Source: Phyllobacterium myrsinacearum (GTDB lineage: Bacteria; Pseudomonadota; Alphaproteobacteria; Rhizobiales; Rhizobiaceae). From it: DNA of 64,000 bases. A model generated the notes under the pieces. That model worked only from the letters and a program-made list of their open reading frames with translations. It did no database searches and was not told the origin of the DNA. Position 1 is the first letter of the stretch, and each line of letters opens with the position of its first letter. The position numbers and the translations under genes were made by a program. Shown piece after piece: positions 38,923 to 49,004 of this stretch. Where the stretch lies: assembly GCF_014138285.1 (NCBI RefSeq), contig NZ_JACGXN010000001.1, positions 981,314-1,045,313 of the forward strand, given 5' to 3'.

Positions 38923-39858
38923 ATGAGCCTGCGTATCGTTTTCATGGGAACACCAGAGTTTTCCGTTCCGGTTCTCAACGCGCTTATTGGTCAAGGCCAC
39001 GAGATTGTCGCTGTCTATAGCCAACCGCCACGCCCGGCGGGCCGGCGCGGGCTGGAACTGACCCCCTCGCCCGTTCACCGCAACGCCGAGGAATTCGGTA
39101 TCGAAGTCCGCACGCCCAAAAGCCTTCGGAGTCCTGAGGAACAGCAGGCCTTTCGCGATCTCAATGCGGACATTGCCATTGTGGTTGCCTATGGCCTGAT
39201 ATTGCCGACTGCCATTCTGGAAGGCACACGCCTTGGTTGTTACAATGGCCATGCCTCGCTTTTGCCGCGCTGGCGTGGCGCTGCCCCCATCCAGCGGGCC
39301 ATCATGGCAGGCGATACCGAAACCGGCATGATGATCATGAAAATGGATGAAGGGCTGGATACCGGCCCCGTTGCCATGGCCGAAAAGGTCAAGATCACGC
39401 CTGACACAACAGCCGGCGAACTGCATGACCAGCTAAGCATGATCGGTGCCGACCTGATGGTGCGCGCCGTGGCTGCACTGGAACGTGACAGTCTTACCCT
39501 CACACCGCAATCGGAAGACGGTGTCACCTACGCATCAAAGATCACAAAGGTGGAGACCCGGATCGACTGGACCCTGCCGGCGATCGATATCCATAACCGC
39601 ATTCGCGGTCTGGCGCCCTTTCCGGGTGCTTGGTGCGAGATGGAGATCGGTGACGGTCTCGAACGCGTCAAGTTGTTGCGCTCGCTGCTTGCAACCGGTG
39701 CTGGTGTGCCTGGCACAGTGCTGGACGAAGATTTGCGCGTCGCCTGCGGAGAAGGTGCGGTACGGCTGCGCTCGCTGCAGCGGGCTGGCGGCAAGGCCAT
39801 GGATGGACAGGAATTCCAGCGCGGCGCAAAAATTGCGCAAGGGGCGAAGCTGCCATGA
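38923..39858 (+). CDS. fmt: methionyl-tRNA formyltransferase
   Basis: Formylates Met-tRNAi using 10-formyl-THF to allow initiation. 311 residues, with the N-terminal catalytic domain ([14 protein letters not shown]) and the signature [20 protein letters not shown] around residues 107-126, including the catalytic Asn-His pair and later Asp in DEGLDTGPV. The C-terminal OB-like domain runs from about 205. ATG at 38923; its stop overlaps the next gene by four bases. Confidence 0.97.
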   Translation: MSLRIVFMGTPEFSVPVLNALIGQGHEIVAVYSQPPRPAGRRGLELTPSPVHRNAEEFGIEVRTPKSLRSPEEQQAFRDLNADIAIVVAYGLILPTAILEGTRLGCYNGHASLLPRWRGAAPIQRAIMAGDTETGMMIMKMDEGLDTGPVAMAEKVKITPDTTAGELHDQLSMIGADLMVRAVAALERDSLTLTPQSEDGVTYASKITKVETRIDWTLPAIDIHNRIRGLAPFPGAWCEMEIGDGLERVKLLRSLLATGAGVPGTVLDEDLRVACGEGAVRLRSLQRAGGKAMDGQEFQRGAKIAQGAKLP

Positions 39859-40352
39859 GCAGCATCTCCATTCGTCCCGCACAACCCGAAGACCGTTCAT
39901 TGATCACCGGTGTCGTTGAAGACGCTTTTGAGGGACCGGACGAAGCAAGGTTGGTGCAGCAGCTCAGCAACAACGGCGATATTGTTCTCGAACTGGTCGC
40001 GAGCTTGGACGGCATTCTTGTAGGCCATATCCTGTTTTCAAGGCTGCGTGTTGAGGGCGAAAACAGCTTTGATGCGGTTGCACTGGCGCCTCTCAGCGTG
40101 GCTTCGAACCATCACGGCAAAGGCATTGGATCTGCGCTGATCAACGCGGCCCACGAACAGTTGGTGCTCCTCGGCGAGACCCTGTCCGTCGTTCTTGGCG
40201 ATCCCGGCTATTATGGCCGCTTCGGCTACACGACTGCACGGGCATCCGGCTTTGCCAGCCAGTATCAGGGCGAATATCTCCAGGCACAGACGTTTGGTCA
40301 TGCGCCGCTGTCGGGAACGCTGGTCTATGCCAAAGCGTTCGAGGGACTTTGA
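39855..40352 (+). CDS. GNAT family N-acetyltransferase (YhbS-like)
   Basis: 165-residue acetyltransferase of unknown substrate. The acetyl-CoA motif is in [17 protein letters not shown] near residue 80, followed by [15 protein letters not shown], which is typical of the YhbS-type group. It overlaps fmt by four bases and truA by one base, so it is embedded in the def-fmt-truA operon, as in other rhizobia. Confidence 0.88.
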   Translation: MSSISIRPAQPEDRSLITGVVEDAFEGPDEARLVQQLSNNGDIVLELVASLDGILVGHILFSRLRVEGENSFDAVALAPLSVASNHHGKGIGSALINAAHEQLVLLGETLSVVLGDPGYYGRFGYTTARASGFASQYQGEYLQAQTFGHAPLSGTLVYAKAFEGL

Positions 40353-41137
40353 TGCCGCGCTACAAGCTCACCATCGAATATGATGGCACGCCCTATGCGG
40401 GCTGGCAGCGGCAGGAAAATGGCCACACGGTTCAGGCTGCCATCGAGCAGGCCATCTTCAGGTTTTGCGGCGAGACGATCTCCCTCGGCGCGGCGGGCCG
40501 CACCGATTCCGGTGTACATGCAATAGCGCAGATTGCCCATGTGGATCTGACAAAGGACTGGAGCAGCGCCAAGGTGCGCGAGGCGCTCAACGCCCACCTG
40601 GTGGTGGCCGGAGAAACCGTCGGCATCATCAATGTCGAGCGGGTCAGCGAACATTTTGATGCACGTTTTTCCGCGACAGGCAGGCATTACCTTTACCGCA
40701 TCATCAATCGCCGGCCACCAGCACCGCTGGAAGCATTTCGGGCATGGTGGGTCAAGAAGCCGCTGGATGCAGACGCGATGCACGAAGCGGCACAACGACT
40801 GGTTGGAACTCATGATTTCACAACCTTTCGCGCCACCCAGTGTCAGGCAAAAAGCCCGATTAAAACACTCGATCACCTCAGTGTCATACGCAATGGGGAA
40901 ATCATTGAAATCAGGGCATCGGCGCGTTCGTTCCTACACAACCAGATCAGGTCATTTGCGGGAACCCTGAACGAAGTGGGTTGTGGCCGCTGGACACCTG
41001 ATGATGTCACCGACGCTCTCGCCGCCCGCGACCGCAAAGCGTGCGGCCCTGTTGCGCCACCGTATGGGCTCTATCTCGTTGGTGTCGACTATCCGATTGT
41101 GACCGGTTCCGGCAGGGAAATCCCCAGCATTTCCTGA
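40352..41137 (+). CDS. truA: tRNA pseudouridine(38-40) synthase TruA
   Basis: Modifies U38-U40 in tRNA anticodon arms. 261 residues, starting [21 protein letters not shown], with the catalytic Asp in GRTDSGVHA near residue 52. The ATG at 40352 shares its A with the upstream TGA and has GAGGGA upstream, so translation is coupled. Its last 49 bases overlap the 3' end of an opposing membrane-protein gene. Confidence 0.96.
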   Translation: MPRYKLTIEYDGTPYAGWQRQENGHTVQAAIEQAIFRFCGETISLGAAGRTDSGVHAIAQIAHVDLTKDWSSAKVREALNAHLVVAGETVGIINVERVSEHFDARFSATGRHYLYRIINRRPPAPLEAFRAWWVKKPLDADAMHEAAQRLVGTHDFTTFRATQCQAKSPIKTLDHLSVIRNGEIIEIRASARSFLHNQIRSFAGTLNEVGCGRWTPDDVTDALAARDRKACGPVAPPYGLYLVGVDYPIVTGSGREIPSIS

Positions 41138-41700
41138 AGGCCGATCATAAGGAATATCGAGCCGATGACGAGGATGGCAAAGAAAGCCGCCGTATAGGCA
41201 TGGGATTTCTTCAAGGCGACATAGGTCAGCCGGTACGTCAGGACAAGAACGAACATATACAACGCAAGGCCGAAGATAGTCGCCAATGTCGTTGAACCGG
41301 GCAAGAGAACACGTATCACCGTGGCAGGTGCAGCCAACCACGACGTTACTGCCGACCCCCAGTTGCTGGTGATCACATAAACACCGAAACGGTTGCCAAG
41401 GCCAATGCGTGCCGTCAGGAGAAGCAACACAACCAACGGTAAGACCCACGACGCAAGGTCAACAAAGGCGACACGGCCGATCACGGAAAGCCGGGTACCT
41501 ACCTCCGGCTGAAATGCAACCATATCATTGGCGAAAACGATCCAGCCAAGAATGAGCGGGGGCAGCGAAACGGTGATGGCGTGGAATGATTGCCAGAAAC
41601 CATCTTCCGAAAGATCGAAGAAATCCAGGCCGTCGGCATGACCGTTCATCATCCGCCACGAACCCCAGAAATAGCGCTGGATATCTTCAAAACTCAGCAT
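41089..41700 (-). CDS. integral membrane protein, unknown function
   Basis: 203 residues with about five hydrophobic segments ([62 protein letters not shown] among them) and an aromatic, acidic N-terminus ([12 protein letters not shown]). I do not recognise the family. It starts five bases after the dapE stop on the same strand, so it is probably co-transcribed with dapE, and its end overlaps truA by 49 bases tail-to-tail. Confidence 0.8.
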   Translation of the reverse strand: MLSFEDIQRYFWGSWRMMNGHADGLDFFDLSEDGFWQSFHAITVSLPPLILGWIVFANDMVAFQPEVGTRLSVIGRVAFVDLASWVLPLVVLLLLTARIGLGNRFGVYVITSNWGSAVTSWLAAPATVIRVLLPGSTTLATIFGLALYMFVLVLTYRLTYVALKKSHAYTAAFFAILVIGSIFLMIGLQEMLGISLPEPVTIG

Positions 41701-41705
41701 GGCAC

Positions 41706-42893
41706 TCAGGCAAAAAAGTCGGCAATGAACCGCTCATAGATTTGTGTCAGCGTTTCGAGGTCTGCAACCGCCACACGCTCGTCCACCATATGCATAGTCT
41801 GCCCCACAAGACCAAATTCAACCACCGGACAATAATCCTTGATATAGCGGGCATCGGATGTGCCACCTGACGTGGAAAGCTGCGGACGCTTACCTGTCAC
41901 CGCCTCGACCGAAGCTGTCAGCGTGCCAATCAGCTTTTCATCATGGGTAAGAAACACATGACTTGGCCGATCACGCCAGACCAGTTCGTAATTGACCGGT
42001 GTCTTCCGGCCCGGCCTGAGTTTACGGCGTCCGGATGCCTTGTCGAGACGATTGTGAATTTCTGCCATCAACGTCTCGTCGGTCCACGTATCGTTGAAAC
42101 GGATGTTGAACGTTGCCGTCGCTTTGGCCGGAATGACATTCACCGCGGGATTCCCGACATCTATCGTTGTAACTTCAAGATTCGTCGCCTGAAAATTCTT
42201 CGTACCCTTGTCGAATGCCGGATAAAGCAGACTGTCAACCAGAGTGACCAGACCGCGAACCGGATTTTCCGCCAGATGCGGATAGGCCGCATGCCCCTGA
42301 ACACCGTGAACCGTGACTGTGCCGGAGAGCGAACCGCGCCGGCCGATCTTGATCATGTCGCCCAGCTTGTCAGGATTGGTTGGCTCGCCAACGATGGCAG
42401 CGTCCCAGCTCTCACCTTTTGCCTTGGCCCATTCCAGCAGTTTGCCGGTACCGTTAATGGATGGACCCTCTTCATCCCCGGTGATCAGAAACGAGACCGA
42501 ACCCTTCACTGCTCCGTTCTTCGCAATATGACGGGCAACGGCGGCGGCAAAGCAGGCAATACCGCCCTTCATGTCCACGGCACCACGGCCGTACATCTCG
42601 CCGTTGTGTATTGCAGCCGAAAATGGCGGGTAGCTCCACGCGGCCTCATCGCCCACAGGGACAACGTCCGTATGACCGGCAAACATCAGATGCGGGCCAT
42701 TGCCCGACCGTCTGGCATAGAGGTTTTCAACATCCGGCGTCCCGTTTTCGCTGAAGACAGGGCGCTCAACGGTGAAACCCAGCGGTGCAAGCATCGCTTC
42801 GAGTGTGGTCAGCGCGCCGCCTTCCGCTGGTGTAACAGACGGACAGGCGATGAGTTGGGCGAGGTTTTTTACGGGATCTGTCGAGGATGTCAT
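41706..42893 (-). CDS. dapE: succinyl-diaminopimelate desuccinylase
   Basis: Releases LL-diaminopimelate in the succinylase branch of lysine/peptidoglycan precursor synthesis. 395 residues of the M20 metallopeptidase fold with zinc ligands in [12 protein letters not shown] near residue 70, [11 protein letters not shown] near 100 and the catalytic TGDEEGP near 135. I start it at the ATG at 42893 ([15 protein letters not shown]). It works with dapD, found 2.5 kb upstream on the same strand; panE and an MFS gene lie between. Confidence 0.95.
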   Translation of the reverse strand: MTSSTDPVKNLAQLIACPSVTPAEGGALTTLEAMLAPLGFTVERPVFSENGTPDVENLYARRSGNGPHLMFAGHTDVVPVGDEAAWSYPPFSAAIHNGEMYGRGAVDMKGGIACFAAAVARHIAKNGAVKGSVSFLITGDEEGPSINGTGKLLEWAKAKGESWDAAIVGEPTNPDKLGDMIKIGRRGSLSGTVTVHGVQGHAAYPHLAENPVRGLVTLVDSLLYPAFDKGTKNFQATNLEVTTIDVGNPAVNVIPAKATATFNIRFNDTWTDETLMAEIHNRLDKASGRRKLRPGRKTPVNYELVWRDRPSHVFLTHDEKLIGTLTASVEAVTGKRPQLSTSGGTSDARYIKDYCPVVEFGLVGQTMHMVDERVAVADLETLTQIYERFIADFFA

Positions 42894-42995
42894 GTGCAAA
42901 GCGATAATCCAAAACCACCATCCTGTCACGTACTGGATCGCAATGCGTGCATCTGTTTTAATGGGTTACGTTTACGTCAAACCAGGGGCTGGCCG

Positions 42996-44024
42996 ATGAT
43001 TGAAAACAACCGTCGTATTGTTGTCGCAGGTGCCGGTTCCATTGGCTGCTATGTGGGTGGTCAACTCGCCGCTGCGAAAAGAGCCGTAACCTTTCTGGCG
43101 CGTCCTCGCGTAGAGGAGGAAGTCAGCAAGGCAGGGCTGAAAGTCATCAACCTTGATGGGACGGAGCAGTTCATTCCACCGGATCAGCTTTCAGTGACAG
43201 CCGATCCGGCAGTTGCTTTTGACGACGCCCGTATCATTCTTGTCGCCGTCAAGAGCGGCGCCACGGAAGAGATGGCCAGGCTGATCGCCAGCCACGCTCC
43301 TGCTGACAGCATTGTCGTCAGCCTGCAGAACGGCGTCGGCAATGCGCGGATCTTGCGTGAGAATCTGCCGCAAACCATGATCGTGATTGCGGGCATGGTG
43401 CCATTCAACGTCGTTCAATCGCAAAGCGGGCAATTGCCGCTGACCGTACGCCGCACGACCCAGGGCACCATACTTATCGAGAACAAGGTTGAAGGCCTCG
43501 CTGAGGCTCTCTCGACCCCGGACCTTCCGGTCAGTGCCCACGACAACATGCAGGGCATTCTCTGGGGCAAATTGATGATGAACCTCAACAACGCCCTCAA
43601 TGCGCTGTCGAATCTGCCGCTTGCCACACAACTTGCGGATCGCGAATGGCGTCTGCTGCTTGCCGATCAGATGGGTGAAGGGCTGAAAGTCATGAAAGCG
43701 AACCGTATTATCGCTGCGCCCGTGCAGGGCGTATCCCCGGCTATACTACCCTGGATTTTGCGCCTGCCGAACTTTCTCTTTCGCCGCATCGCACGCAAGA
43801 TGCTGGCAATCGATCCCCGTGCCCGCTCGTCCATGTGGGAGGATTTCTCCCGCGGCCGGACAACTGAAATCGATTACCTGCAGGGCGTCATCGTGCAAAT
43901 GGCTCGGAAAAAGAATGTCCCCACGCCGCTGGCGCAAAAGGTCATCGCTTGCGTCAAACAGGCAGAGGGTCAACCCATCCGTTGCCATGCCGTGGCGGAG
44001 ATCAGACAGAAAGCCGTTGCGTAA
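42996..44024 (+). CDS. panE: 2-dehydropantoate 2-reductase
   Basis: NADPH-dependent ketopantoate reductase of pantothenate/CoA synthesis, 342 residues. The N-terminal nucleotide-binding site is VVAGAGSIGCYVGGQL, with LVAVKSGATEE and the conserved SLQNGVGN near residue 110. The C-terminal helical domain includes GKLMMNLNNALNAL with the conserved Lys near 190. The ATG at 42996 follows AGGGG; an apparent 350-codon extension upstream is antisense to dapE. Divergent from dapE and convergent with the MFS gene. Members of this family also reduce other 2-oxo acids, so the symbol is moderately firm. Confidence 0.86.
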   Translation: MIENNRRIVVAGAGSIGCYVGGQLAAAKRAVTFLARPRVEEEVSKAGLKVINLDGTEQFIPPDQLSVTADPAVAFDDARIILVAVKSGATEEMARLIASHAPADSIVVSLQNGVGNARILRENLPQTMIVIAGMVPFNVVQSQSGQLPLTVRRTTQGTILIENKVEGLAEALSTPDLPVSAHDNMQGILWGKLMMNLNNALNALSNLPLATQLADREWRLLLADQMGEGLKVMKANRIIAAPVQGVSPAILPWILRLPNFLFRRIARKMLAIDPRARSSMWEDFSRGRTTEIDYLQGVIVQMARKKNVPTPLAQKVIACVKQAEGQPIRCHAVAEIRQKAVA

Positions 44025-44029
44025 GCAGC

Positions 44030-45325
44030 TCAGTCAATCGGCTTGCCGGTCTTGTCCTTCATCGTCAAAAGCGTCAATGCGCTTACCAGCGCAGCTGCCA
44101 TCACGTAGAAACTCGGGGCCAGCTTGGTTCCGGTTGCCTCAATGAGAAGCGTCACAATGACCGCCGCGAAACCACCGAAAATGGTCACGGCAAAGTTGTA
44201 GGCCAGGGAAAGCCCGGTGGAGCGCAACCCGGCAGGAAACTGCTCCGCGAGCAGCGCCGGCGCCGGGCCGGTGAACGCCGCCAGCAGAAGCCCGAGAATC
44301 GCTTGGACAATGGCGAGGGTCATCAGGTTTGGCGAGGCGTTGACCCAGACAAACAGCGGATAGATCAGAACGCCAATGGCAATGGCGGCAGCCAGCAACA
44401 GCCGCTTGCGCCCCACCCGGTCCGATAGGGCTCCGGCAATCGGACAACCCAGCATCAACACCAGCCCGCCGACAGTCGTTGCAACGAAAGCATCGGCCAG
44501 CGGAATGTTGAGTTGCTTGACCGCATAAGTGGTCATGTAGAACAGCAGCACATAGGTGCAGACAGTCCACAGAATGGTCACGCCAAAGCCCGATGCGATG
44601 CCACGCGGATGGTCCCGCAGGGCATCGCGCAGCGGCGACTCGCTCTTCTGGGTGTGGCTGTCGGTGAATACCGGCGTCTCGTCGACACGGGCGCGAATGT
44701 AGAATCCGACCGGTCCGATCAACAGGCCCAACAGGAAAGGAACACGCCAGCCCCAACTGTCAATGGCTGCCGGATCAAGCACGTGAGTGACAATAGTGCC
44801 GCAGATACCACCGAGAACTACGGCCAGCGCCTGACTTGTCTGTTGCCAGCTGGCATAGAAACCGCGCTTCTCCGGCGGTGCATACTCGATGAGGAAGGCC
44901 GTAGCGCCGCCGATCTCTCCACCGGCGGAAAAGCCTTGAATGAGCCGCGCGAGAACAATGACGAGCGGCCCGATAATTCCGGCTTGGGCATATGTCGGGG
45001 CGAAGCCGAGAAGCGCCGTACCAAACGCCATCATCAGGATTGTAAGCGTCAAGGCTGCCTTGCGGCCCTTCTTGTCGGCGTAGACGCCCAGAACAACGGC
45101 GCCGACCGGGCGCATGAAAAAGCCGACACCATAGGTGCCGACTGTGAGCAGGATCGAGGTCAGATCATCGATTGCCGGAAAGAACAACCGTGCGATGATC
45201 GGCGTGAAGAAGCCGTAGACTGTAAAATCAAACCATTCGAGGCCGTTGCCAACCGTCGCGGCTGCAATGGCATGGCGTCGTTTGGCGTCAAACTCACGGG
45301 CGGAGACGGAAGCCTGTACAGTCAT
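44030..45325 (-). CDS. MFS transporter, metabolite:H+ symporter type
   Basis: 431-residue twelve-segment transporter of the metabolite/H+ symporter subfamily (relatives carry shikimate, 2-oxoglutarate, citrate or osmolytes). Recognisable are GNGLEWFDFTVYGFF in the first segment, GVYADKKGRKAAL in the loop between segments 2 and 3, RLIQGFSAGGEIGG, and the later GALSDRVGRKRLL. ATG at 45325 with GAGGT upstream inside a small hairpin. Substrate unknown. Together with panE it sits between dapE and dapD. Confidence 0.88.
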   Translation of the reverse strand: MTVQASVSAREFDAKRRHAIAAATVGNGLEWFDFTVYGFFTPIIARLFFPAIDDLTSILLTVGTYGVGFFMRPVGAVVLGVYADKKGRKAALTLTILMMAFGTALLGFAPTYAQAGIIGPLVIVLARLIQGFSAGGEIGGATAFLIEYAPPEKRGFYASWQQTSQALAVVLGGICGTIVTHVLDPAAIDSWGWRVPFLLGLLIGPVGFYIRARVDETPVFTDSHTQKSESPLRDALRDHPRGIASGFGVTILWTVCTYVLLFYMTTYAVKQLNIPLADAFVATTVGGLVLMLGCPIAGALSDRVGRKRLLLAAAIAIGVLIYPLFVWVNASPNLMTLAIVQAILGLLLAAFTGPAPALLAEQFPAGLRSTGLSLAYNFAVTIFGGFAAVIVTLLIEATGTKLAPSFYVMAAALVSALTLLTMKDKTGKPID

Positions 45326-45326
45326 A

Positions 45327-45366
45327 CTGGTACCTCAGCTGAAACGGGAATCGGCTTGGGTACCAG
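45327..45366 (-). promoter_or_regulatory. leader hairpin over the MFS gene ribosome-binding site
   Basis: Perfect inverted arms CTGGTACC (45327-45334) and GGTACCAG (45359-45366) lie directly upstream of the MFS start codon. On the minus-strand transcript the second arm includes part of the GAGGT ribosome-binding site, so pairing could hide it. The same symmetry would also suit a DNA operator. Confidence 0.4.
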
Positions 45367-45409
45367 CTTCTGTCGGGAATCTCCGTCTGTCCAGATATAA
45401 ATCGTCTAA

Positions 45410-46264
45410 TCAGTCACGCAGCAATTCATTGATCGATGTCTTCGAGCGTGTCTTCTCGTCAACGCGCTTGACGATTACGGCGCAATAGAGGCTCGGACCT
45501 GGCTCATTGTTCGGGAAAGGCTTGCCCGGCAAGGTGCCCGCGACCACGACCGAATAGGGCGGTACTTCACCGTAGAAAATCTCGCCGGTGGCGCGATCAA
45601 CGATCTTTGTCGACTTGCCGATGAACACACCCATACCGAGAACCGCACCTTCACGCACGATGCAGCCCTCAACGACTTCCGAACGGGCACCGATGAAGCA
45701 ATTGTCTTCGATGATCGTCGGGCCTGCCTGCATTGGCTCCAGAACGCCGCCAATACCGACGCCGCCGGAGAGATGCACATGTTTGCCGATCTGTGCGCAG
45801 GAACCAACGGTTGCCCAGGTATCGACCATCGTGCCCTCACCCACATAGGCGCCGAGATTGACGAAGGAAGGCATCAGGATGGCGCCGGGAGCGATATAGG
45901 CCGAGCGACGAACAATTGCGTTTGGCACAGTGCGAAAGCCGGCCTTGCTGAATTCGGTCGCGCCCCAGCCTTCAAACTTGGACGGCACCTTGTCCCACCA
46001 CGGCGCGCCGCCTGGTCCACCCTCGACGATACCCATATGATTGAGACGGAAGGAAAGAAGCACAGCCTTTTTGAGCCATTGATTGACCGTCCAGGTGCCG
46101 TCCGACTGCCTTTCGGCAACGCGGGCTTCGCCACTATCGAGCAGCAGCAGGGATGTTTCGACGGCATCGCGTACTTCGCCGCGCGTTTCAGTGTTCACGG
46201 CATCGCGGTCATCGAAGGCCTTGTCGATGGTCTTTTCAAGACTGGCCAGGTCGGGCTTGGACAT
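45410..46264 (-). CDS. dapD: 2,3,4,5-tetrahydropyridine-2,6-dicarboxylate N-succinyltransferase
   Basis: Succinyl-CoA-dependent step of diaminopimelate synthesis, 284 residues. After an N-terminal helical domain (to about 100) comes a left-handed beta helix of hexapeptide repeats ([46 protein letters not shown]). ATG at 46264 with GGAG nine bases upstream; an alternative upstream frame of seven codons is not needed. It is divergent from the LOG gene and feeds dapE. Confidence 0.96.
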   Translation of the reverse strand: MSKPDLASLEKTIDKAFDDRDAVNTETRGEVRDAVETSLLLLDSGEARVAERQSDGTWTVNQWLKKAVLLSFRLNHMGIVEGGPGGAPWWDKVPSKFEGWGATEFSKAGFRTVPNAIVRRSAYIAPGAILMPSFVNLGAYVGEGTMVDTWATVGSCAQIGKHVHLSGGVGIGGVLEPMQAGPTIIEDNCFIGARSEVVEGCIVREGAVLGMGVFIGKSTKIVDRATGEIFYGEVPPYSVVVAGTLPGKPFPNNEPGPSLYCAVIVKRVDEKTRSKTSINELLRD

Positions 46265-46418
46265 TTTCAGATCACTCCATTGCACGGGCGGTTAAGGCTG
46301 ATGTAAGGCCTAGTATGATAAGTCTGTGAGAGGGTCAATCGCAGCGTCACAATGTTGGACGACGAGTAGGATTTAATGTCTGTAAGCGTCACTTGCGTCC
46401 GCAGAAGGAGAATAACAG

Positions 46419-47261
46419 TTGAATACCGATGAAAAAAACGGCTGGACGCCATTTTCCCACTCCACCGAAGCCGTACGGCGGGTAGAGACCGCTCCCGAGA
46501 CCCCGCAAACTCAATCTGACACCTATCGTCTTGCATTTGCCGACTCTGAGTTCATGACCCGCCGCGATCTGCGCGCCGTGCGGCTCCAGCTTGAATTGCT
46601 GAAGCCGGAAATGGCTCTGACGGAACGGGGTATCCGTTCGACAGTCGTACTTTTCGGCGGCGCCCGTATTCCCGAGCCGGGTGGTGAAGCCTGGGCGGCG
46701 AAAAATGAAGTACAGAAGAAGAATCTGGAAGCCAATTCCCGCTATTACGCGGAGGCACGCAAGTTTGCCCAGCTGTGCTCGACCTATTCCTCGACCACGT
46801 ACAATCGCGAGTTCGTCGTTGTTACCGGTGGTGGCCCCGGCGTGATGGAGGCGGGCAATCGCGGTGCAGCCGACGTCGGCGCCCCAACCATCGGACTCAA
46901 CATCGTGCTGCCGCATGAGCAGGCGCCTAATGAATATGTGACGCCCGAGCTCTGCTTCAACTTCCACTATTTCGCCATCCGGAAAATGCACTTCCTGATG
47001 CGTGCAAAAGCCCTTGCGATTTTCCCGGGTGGCTTCGGTACGATGGACGAAACCTTTGAAACGCTGACCCTCATTCAGACAGGCCGCATGGAGCGGATTC
47101 CCGTTCTCCTGTTTGGCAGGTCGTTCTGGGAAAAGGCGATCAACTTCGAGTTTCTGGCCGAGCAGGGTGTCATTTCGCCCTCGGACAGAGAATTGATCAC
47201 CTTTGTCGATGATGCCGAAGAAGCTTGGGGCGTAATCAAGACGTTCTACGAACTGCCTTGA
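46419..47261 (+). CDS. LOG family protein (lysine decarboxylase-like fold)
   Basis: 280-residue Rossmann-like protein of the LOG/TIGR00730 type. The phosphate-binding motif is GGGPGVMEAGNRGA near residue 140 and the signature PGGFGTMDETFE is near residue 205. Related proteins are cytokinin-type nucleotide phosphoribohydrolases or PpnN-like nucleosidases; the size here is nearer the long forms. Start is a TTG at 46419 with GGAG nine bases upstream. Its last 16 bases overlap the opposing DUF817 gene. Confidence 0.88.
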   Translation: MNTDEKNGWTPFSHSTEAVRRVETAPETPQTQSDTYRLAFADSEFMTRRDLRAVRLQLELLKPEMALTERGIRSTVVLFGGARIPEPGGEAWAAKNEVQKKNLEANSRYYAEARKFAQLCSTYSSTTYNREFVVVTGGGPGVMEAGNRGAADVGAPTIGLNIVLPHEQAPNEYVTPELCFNFHYFAIRKMHFLMRAKALAIFPGGFGTMDETFETLTLIQTGRMERIPVLLFGRSFWEKAINFEFLAEQGVISPSDRELITFVDDAEEAWGVIKTFYELP

Positions 47262-48118
47262 TCTTCCGCGGCGTCAAGGCTGCGGGGAGGATGAATCCAC
47301 GTCACAAGAACAACGGAGATGATCATCAGCAGATACCAGGAGCCGAATTTGGCAAAGGAAACCAACGCCCAGCCGTCTGCCTGCGAGGGGTAAATCCACG
47401 CTCTCGACCACGTGCCAATGTTTTCAGCGGCCCAGATGAACAAGGCGACCAGCAGGAATGCCACGAGCAGTGGCATTCGGTGGCGAAACCGGAAAACGCG
47501 ATAATACATGGTCGTGCGCCAGAACAGCACCACGGTTGCGGCAAAGAGCGCGATTCTTATATCCGGCAGGAAATGATGTGTGAAAAAGTTTGCATAAATG
47601 GCGACCGCGAGCACGAGCGTCAGCGCAAATGAAGGATAGCGTTCAAGCCGGATGTCGAAGATGCGGTTGATACGGGCCATATAGGATCCGACCGCAGCAT
47701 ACATGAAACCTGAGAACAGTGGGACGCCGCCAATGCGAAAAAAATTGGGCTCGGGATATATCCACGAACCCGCGTGCGTTTTGTAGACTTCCATAATCGT
47801 ACCGACGATATGGAATATCAAAATGACCTTAGCCTCGCCCCACGTTTCCAGTTTGAACACCAGCATGCCAAACTGGATGGCGAGAGCCGAAAGGAACAGA
47901 AAGTCATAGCGGGTGATCAAACTGCTTTCAGGCCAGTAAAAACGCGTAAGCATGATGATTGCGAGGAGCGCGCCGCCGAAGAGGCACGCCCAGGCCTGCT
48001 TGACACCGAACACCAGAAACTCGACAAGCCCGCCGCAGATACCCGACCGTGGAAGCCGGGCCAGAACGCGGTGCGCCGCAGCATCGATAATTGCTTCAAC
48101 CGATGTAAATCGCTTCAA
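47246..48118 (-). CDS. DUF817 family membrane protein
   Basis: 290 residues, about eight hydrophobic segments, with conserved aromatic/charged stretches between them (KTHAGSWIYPEPN near 125, FFTHHFLPDIR near 190, SRAWIYPSQADGW near 250). This matches DUF817 as I remember it; function unknown. Start is a TTG at 48118 overlapping the stop of the upstream nucleotidase by four bases, since no ATG occurs near the N-terminus. Confidence 0.82.
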   Translation of the reverse strand: MKRFTSVEAIIDAAAHRVLARLPRSGICGGLVEFLVFGVKQAWACLFGGALLAIIMLTRFYWPESSLITRYDFLFLSALAIQFGMLVFKLETWGEAKVILIFHIVGTIMEVYKTHAGSWIYPEPNFFRIGGVPLFSGFMYAAVGSYMARINRIFDIRLERYPSFALTLVLAVAIYANFFTHHFLPDIRIALFAATVVLFWRTTMYYRVFRFRHRMPLLVAFLLVALFIWAAENIGTWSRAWIYPSQADGWALVSFAKFGSWYLLMIISVVLVTWIHPPRSLDAAEDQGSS

Positions 48119-48840
48119 GCAGGCATACCCGCGCCTACCCGGCCCGGCTGGATCGCATTCAGGAACGATGCCAGATCATCCGTGACGTAATCCACGTGAT
48201 CGGTGTAGTCAGGATCACGTTCCCAAATCTCCGAGAATGTCGGCTCGAAATTGTGCGGAACGATCAATACGGTTTTCATGCCCAACGCCTTCGGCTCTAC
48301 AAGATTGCGGGCCAGATCTTCAAACATGGCGCTGCTCTTGGCATCAATTTCATGCAGGTCCAGAAAGCGGTCATAGGCCTGACGCGCCGGTTTGGGCATG
48401 AGTTCAGCGGCGACAATATCAAAAATGTCGTCAAACTGATCAAGAATACCGAGTTGCCGTGCCGCCCGTTCCGCATGGCCGCGATCACCATTGGTGAAAA
48501 TGAACTTGCGCCCGGGCAGATGCTTGATCGCCATGGCAAGGGCCGGATCGGGAACGAGCCACGAATAATCGATATCGTGGACCTTCTGCAAAAAATCATC
48601 CGGATCGATATCGTAGCGATCCATCAGGCCTTTCAGTGTCGTCCCGTAGTCCTTGTAGAACTGCTTCTGGATCTGGCGCGCATCGGTATGGGACAGTTGC
48701 AGAAGGTTGGCAACATAGCCGGTCATCTTGACATCGATCTGCGAGAACAGATTGGAATGATGCGGATAAAGCGTGTTGTCCAGATCAAAGATCCAGTCCG
48801 TTACATGGGCAAAGTTCACGGGATCGGGATGTTTCGTCAT
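48115..48840 (-). CDS. HAD-family pyrimidine 5'-nucleotidase
   Basis: 241-residue haloacid-dehalogenase hydrolase with the catalytic DxD in FDLDNTLYPHHSN near residue 18, motif II in FIFTNGDRGHA near 115 and the acidic motif IV in MFEDLARN near 175. The DLDNTLYP form is typical of the SDT1/YjjG-like pyrimidine nucleotidases that relatives keep beside argB. ATG at 48840. It is followed by the overlapping DUF817 gene. Confidence 0.88.
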   Translation of the reverse strand: MTKHPDPVNFAHVTDWIFDLDNTLYPHHSNLFSQIDVKMTGYVANLLQLSHTDARQIQKQFYKDYGTTLKGLMDRYDIDPDDFLQKVHDIDYSWLVPDPALAMAIKHLPGRKFIFTNGDRGHAERAARQLGILDQFDDIFDIVAAELMPKPARQAYDRFLDLHEIDAKSSAMFEDLARNLVEPKALGMKTVLIVPHNFEPTFSEIWERDPDYTDHVDYVTDDLASFLNAIQPGRVGAGMPA

Positions 48841-49004
48841 ACACAACTCGCGTTTCAAGAATCGTCGAACAGACCGCAGTCATTCTGCTTTTCACATCAA
48901 CTCAATAGACGAAAAAAGTCTGAACTACGACCGTTTTTAAATTTTCCGCTAACAGCAGCTTCATGAATTCAGCATAGTACAGGGATAGCAGCGTCAGGGG
49001 CGAC

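Noticed and set aside
38275-39426. A 384-codon upstream extension of rmuC
   Set aside because: The stretch is antisense to def and fmt, which are certain. RmuC proteins start at the membrane segment seen just after the ATG at 38274.
41943-42995. A long N-terminal extension of panE
   Set aside because: It is antisense to dapE. PanE begins with its nucleotide-binding motif immediately after the ATG at 42996.
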